The notes under the pieces are model-generated. The model saw only the letters and a program-made list of their open reading frames with translations, was not told the origin of the DNA and searched no databases. 8,629 nucleotides of DNA from Intestinibacter sp034113885 (lineage in GTDB: Bacteria > Bacillota > Clostridia > Peptostreptococcales > Peptostreptococcaceae), in the NCBI RefSeq assembly GCF_034113885.1, contig NZ_JAXEWM010000073.1:1-8629 (forward strand), written 5' to 3'. Below, one piece after another: positions 7,069 through 8,629 of this stretch (positions are counted from its first letter, which is position 1; every line of letters begins with the position of its first letter). The translations under genes were made by a program, and so were the position numbers.

Positions 7069-7095
7069 ATTATAACCATAAAATTTAAAAGGCAA
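7069..7095 (-). promoter_or_regulatory. Possible hemW promoter
   Basis: A perfect TATAAT (7069-7074) stands about 32 nt before the hemW start. The best -35 is TTGCCT (7090-7095), 4 of 6 matches with a short 15-nt spacer, and it lies in the stem of the ggt-family terminator. hemW needs some promoter because a terminator precedes it. The -10 is convincing only by its perfect match; A+T-rich DNA gives many such hits. Confidence 0.35.
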
Positions 7096-7115
7096 ACTCA
7101 AAAGAGTTCGCCTTT
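7082..7115 (-). terminator. Intrinsic terminator after the transpeptidase gene
   Basis: Arms at 7088-7099 and 7104-7115 form a 12-bp stem with one G-U pair (AAAGGCGAACTC against GAGTTTGCCTTT) and a 4-nt TTTT loop on the minus strand. A T-rich tail (TTTTAAATTTTA) follows. It begins 5 nt after the stop codon at 7121 and separates this gene from hemW. Confidence 0.88.
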
Positions 7116-7120
7116 ATATA

Positions 7121-8629
7121 TTAATATTTAACTTCGTAAGTTCCACGTCTTCTTTCATCAGCAGCTCCACTTATTCCAAGTTCCTTATCCTTCGTAATAG
7201 CTTGAATTGAACCGTACATGATATTAGAATCATAATAAATTAATGAATAAGTATTTCCATCTGCTACTACTTGTTGTCTTATATCATCTGGAATTTCTTC
7301 CTCATAATATACTTCTTTAGAATTTCTAAATACAAATCTAGGTTTATCTACTGCCTTTTGTAAATCTACACCGTCTCTTAGGTTCCAATTTATAACTTGA
7401 GCTAGTACTTGAGGTATAACATTTCCACCAGGAGTTGCAATTCCCATCATAAAGTCATCACCCTTAGTGATTATAGATGGAGCTATAAATGTTCTAGATC
7501 TCTTACCTGGTTCGTATTTATTTATTGAATAACTATTTTCATTAAAATGAACTGAAGCATCGTTTAAGAAGAAGCCTCCAACAGATACTTGACTTCCGAA
7601 GAAATCACCTAATGTATTAGTACATGATACTACCATTCCTGATGAATCTGTAACGACAAATGCTGTTGTATCTTCACTTTCCATATCGTCTATATCTTTT
7701 ACTTCGTTCTTTTTATATAAGTATTTTGCATATTTATCTGTAGTTAATTTTTCATAGTCTTTTTCTTCACTATTAAAATTAGGATCTGATATATTTGCTT
7801 GTCTACTTGTATATGCTATATTAGATATTTTTGTCATTTCTTCTATATACTTCACAGGGTCTTCATCATAACTTGGTAAATCTACATATTCTATCATATT
7901 TAGAATTTGTAGTAAAGTTACACCACTAAAAGGCGCAGGAGCTGTAACTACATCATATCCATTGAAATCTCCTGTTATAGGTTTTTGTTCTTCAACTTTA
8001 TAGCTAGATAAATCTTCTGCTGTAAAATAAGCCCCTGTAGTTAATTTTTGCGCTATTTCTCCTTTATAAAAAGCATCAGATCCATTTTTCTGAATTTGAG
8101 TTAATGTTTCAGCTAATTCAGGTTGAACTATATTTTTGCCTACAGCCTTAGGTTCTCCATCTTCTTCAAAGAACTGAGTCATTTGAGATAAATCAGAATA
8201 TCCTTTATATACACTCAATCGATTGTATAAGTTTTGATTCATTTCAAATCCGTCTTTTGCTAAATCTATAGCTGGTTGAAGTAAATCACTCATCTTAAGC
8301 TTACCATGCTCACTTTGAACTGTTTCTATACCTTTAACAAAACCTGGAACACCTATTGTACTTGTCATTGTATCAGAGCTAATAGGCGCTGTTTCTCTAT
8401 AATTATAGAATTTGTACTCTTTAGAATCAGGTAGATATACAAGCATACATCCTCCACCACCGATTCCAGATCCGTATGGTTCAACAACTCCTAGTACATA
8501 TGATATTGCTGCTGCTGCATCAACTGCATTTCCTCCGTCTTTTAAAACTTTCATTCCAACTTCTACAGCTAATTCATTAGATGAACTTACGCCGTATCCA
8601 GAAGTGACATCTCTATCTAAAGCTTTATT
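7121..8629 (-). CDS. Gamma-glutamyltranspeptidase-family enzyme, 5' end outside window
   Basis: An Ntn-hydrolase of the GGT family, made as a precursor that cuts itself at a threonine to give large and small subunits. Classical members cleave gamma-glutamyl bonds (glutathione, poly-gamma-glutamate) outside the cell. 502 codons are visible. An ATG at 8554 is not the start: the frame continues unbroken to the edge and residues 16-43 (SSSNELAVEVGMKVLKDGGN onward) align with the family's N-terminal ATEAG...GGNAVDAA region. Seen in fragment numbering: GSGIGGGG at 53-60, the substrate-arginine motif YRETAP at 77-82, the self-processing nucleophile Thr321 in DTTAFVVTD, the oxyanion motif TPGG at 399-402, and the C-terminal GAADERRRG. 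Several glutamate-pocket residues of the E. coli enzyme appear replaced, so the substrate may differ and I give no gene symbol. Any signal peptide lies outside the window. lepA is usually found in this position. Confidence 0.9.
   Translation of the reverse strand, partial: NKALDRDVTSGYGVSSSNELAVEVGMKVLKDGGNAVDAAAAISYVLGVVEPYGSGIGGGGCMLVYLPDSKEYKFYNYRETAPISSDTMTSTIGVPGFVKGIETVQSEHGKLKMSDLLQPAIDLAKDGFEMNQNLYNRLSVYKGYSDLSQMTQFFEEDGEPKAVGKNIVQPELAETLTQIQKNGSDAFYKGEIAQKLTTGAYFTAEDLSSYKVEEQKPITGDFNGYDVVTAPAPFSGVTLLQILNMIEYVDLPSYDEDPVKYIEEMTKISNIAYTSRQANISDPNFNSEEKDYEKLTTDKYAKYLYKKNEVKDIDDMESEDTTAFVVTDSSGMVVSCTNTLGDFFGSQVSVGGFFLNDASVHFNENSYSINKYEPGKRSRTFIAPSIITKGDDFMMGIATPGGNVIPQVLAQVINWNLRDGVDLQKAVDKPRFVFRNSKEVYYEEEIPDDIRQQVVADGNTYSLIYYDSNIMYGSIQAITKDKELGISGAADERRRGTYEVKY

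Noticed and set aside
7121..8554. Complete 477-aa transpeptidase starting at ATG 8554
   Set aside because: The frame stays open to 8629 and the upstream codons encode conserved family sequence, so this Met is internal.

Overview
The window comes from a low-G+C Gram-positive anaerobe, most likely a clostridium and probably of the Peptostreptococcaceae. The signs are strong A+T bias, AGA/TTA-rich codon use, an HrcA/CIRCE heat-shock system, a DnaK of the Gram-positive type, and Shine-Dalgarno (SD) sequences in front of ATG and TTG starts. The genus assignment is inferred from general resemblance, not from a search. Every gene found lies on the minus strand, so transcription runs from high to low coordinates.

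Right to left: (1) the 3' part of a gamma-glutamyltranspeptidase-family gene (7121-8629, 5' end outside the window), closed by a good intrinsic terminator (7082-7115). (2) hemW (5916-7037), a radical-SAM-family heme chaperone gene long annotated as 'coproporphyrinogen oxidase hemN'. (3) The heat-shock operon hrcA-grpE-dnaK-dnaJ (about 5910 down to 838). It begins with a sigma-A promoter (5880-5910) and a perfect CIRCE operator (5840-5866) and ends at a strong, nearly symmetrical terminator (838-885). (4) A 112-nt intergenic stretch and then more A+T-rich sequence leading into the 5' part of an unrecognised coiled-coil gene (1-645), which runs off the left edge.

How the genes work together: HrcA binds CIRCE and represses its own operon. 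GrpE, DnaK and DnaJ form the Hsp70 chaperone cycle, in which DnaJ delivers substrate and stimulates ATP hydrolysis and GrpE exchanges ADP. HrcA folding classically depends on GroEL, so titration of chaperonin by unfolded protein relieves repression. A perfect 14-bp hairpin between dnaK and dnaJ could lower dnaJ expression relative to dnaK. hemW lies just upstream and seems to be transcribed separately, with possible read-through.

The core is ordinary. The most interesting parts are the flanks. The usual neighbours lepA (before hemW) and prmA (after dnaJ) are absent and replaced by a divergent transpeptidase-family gene and by a coiled-coil gene of only about 18% G+C by hand count. No RNA gene, CRISPR array, insertion sequence or attachment site was seen. 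I found no convincing new multi-gene system; the left-edge gene is the best lead for one.
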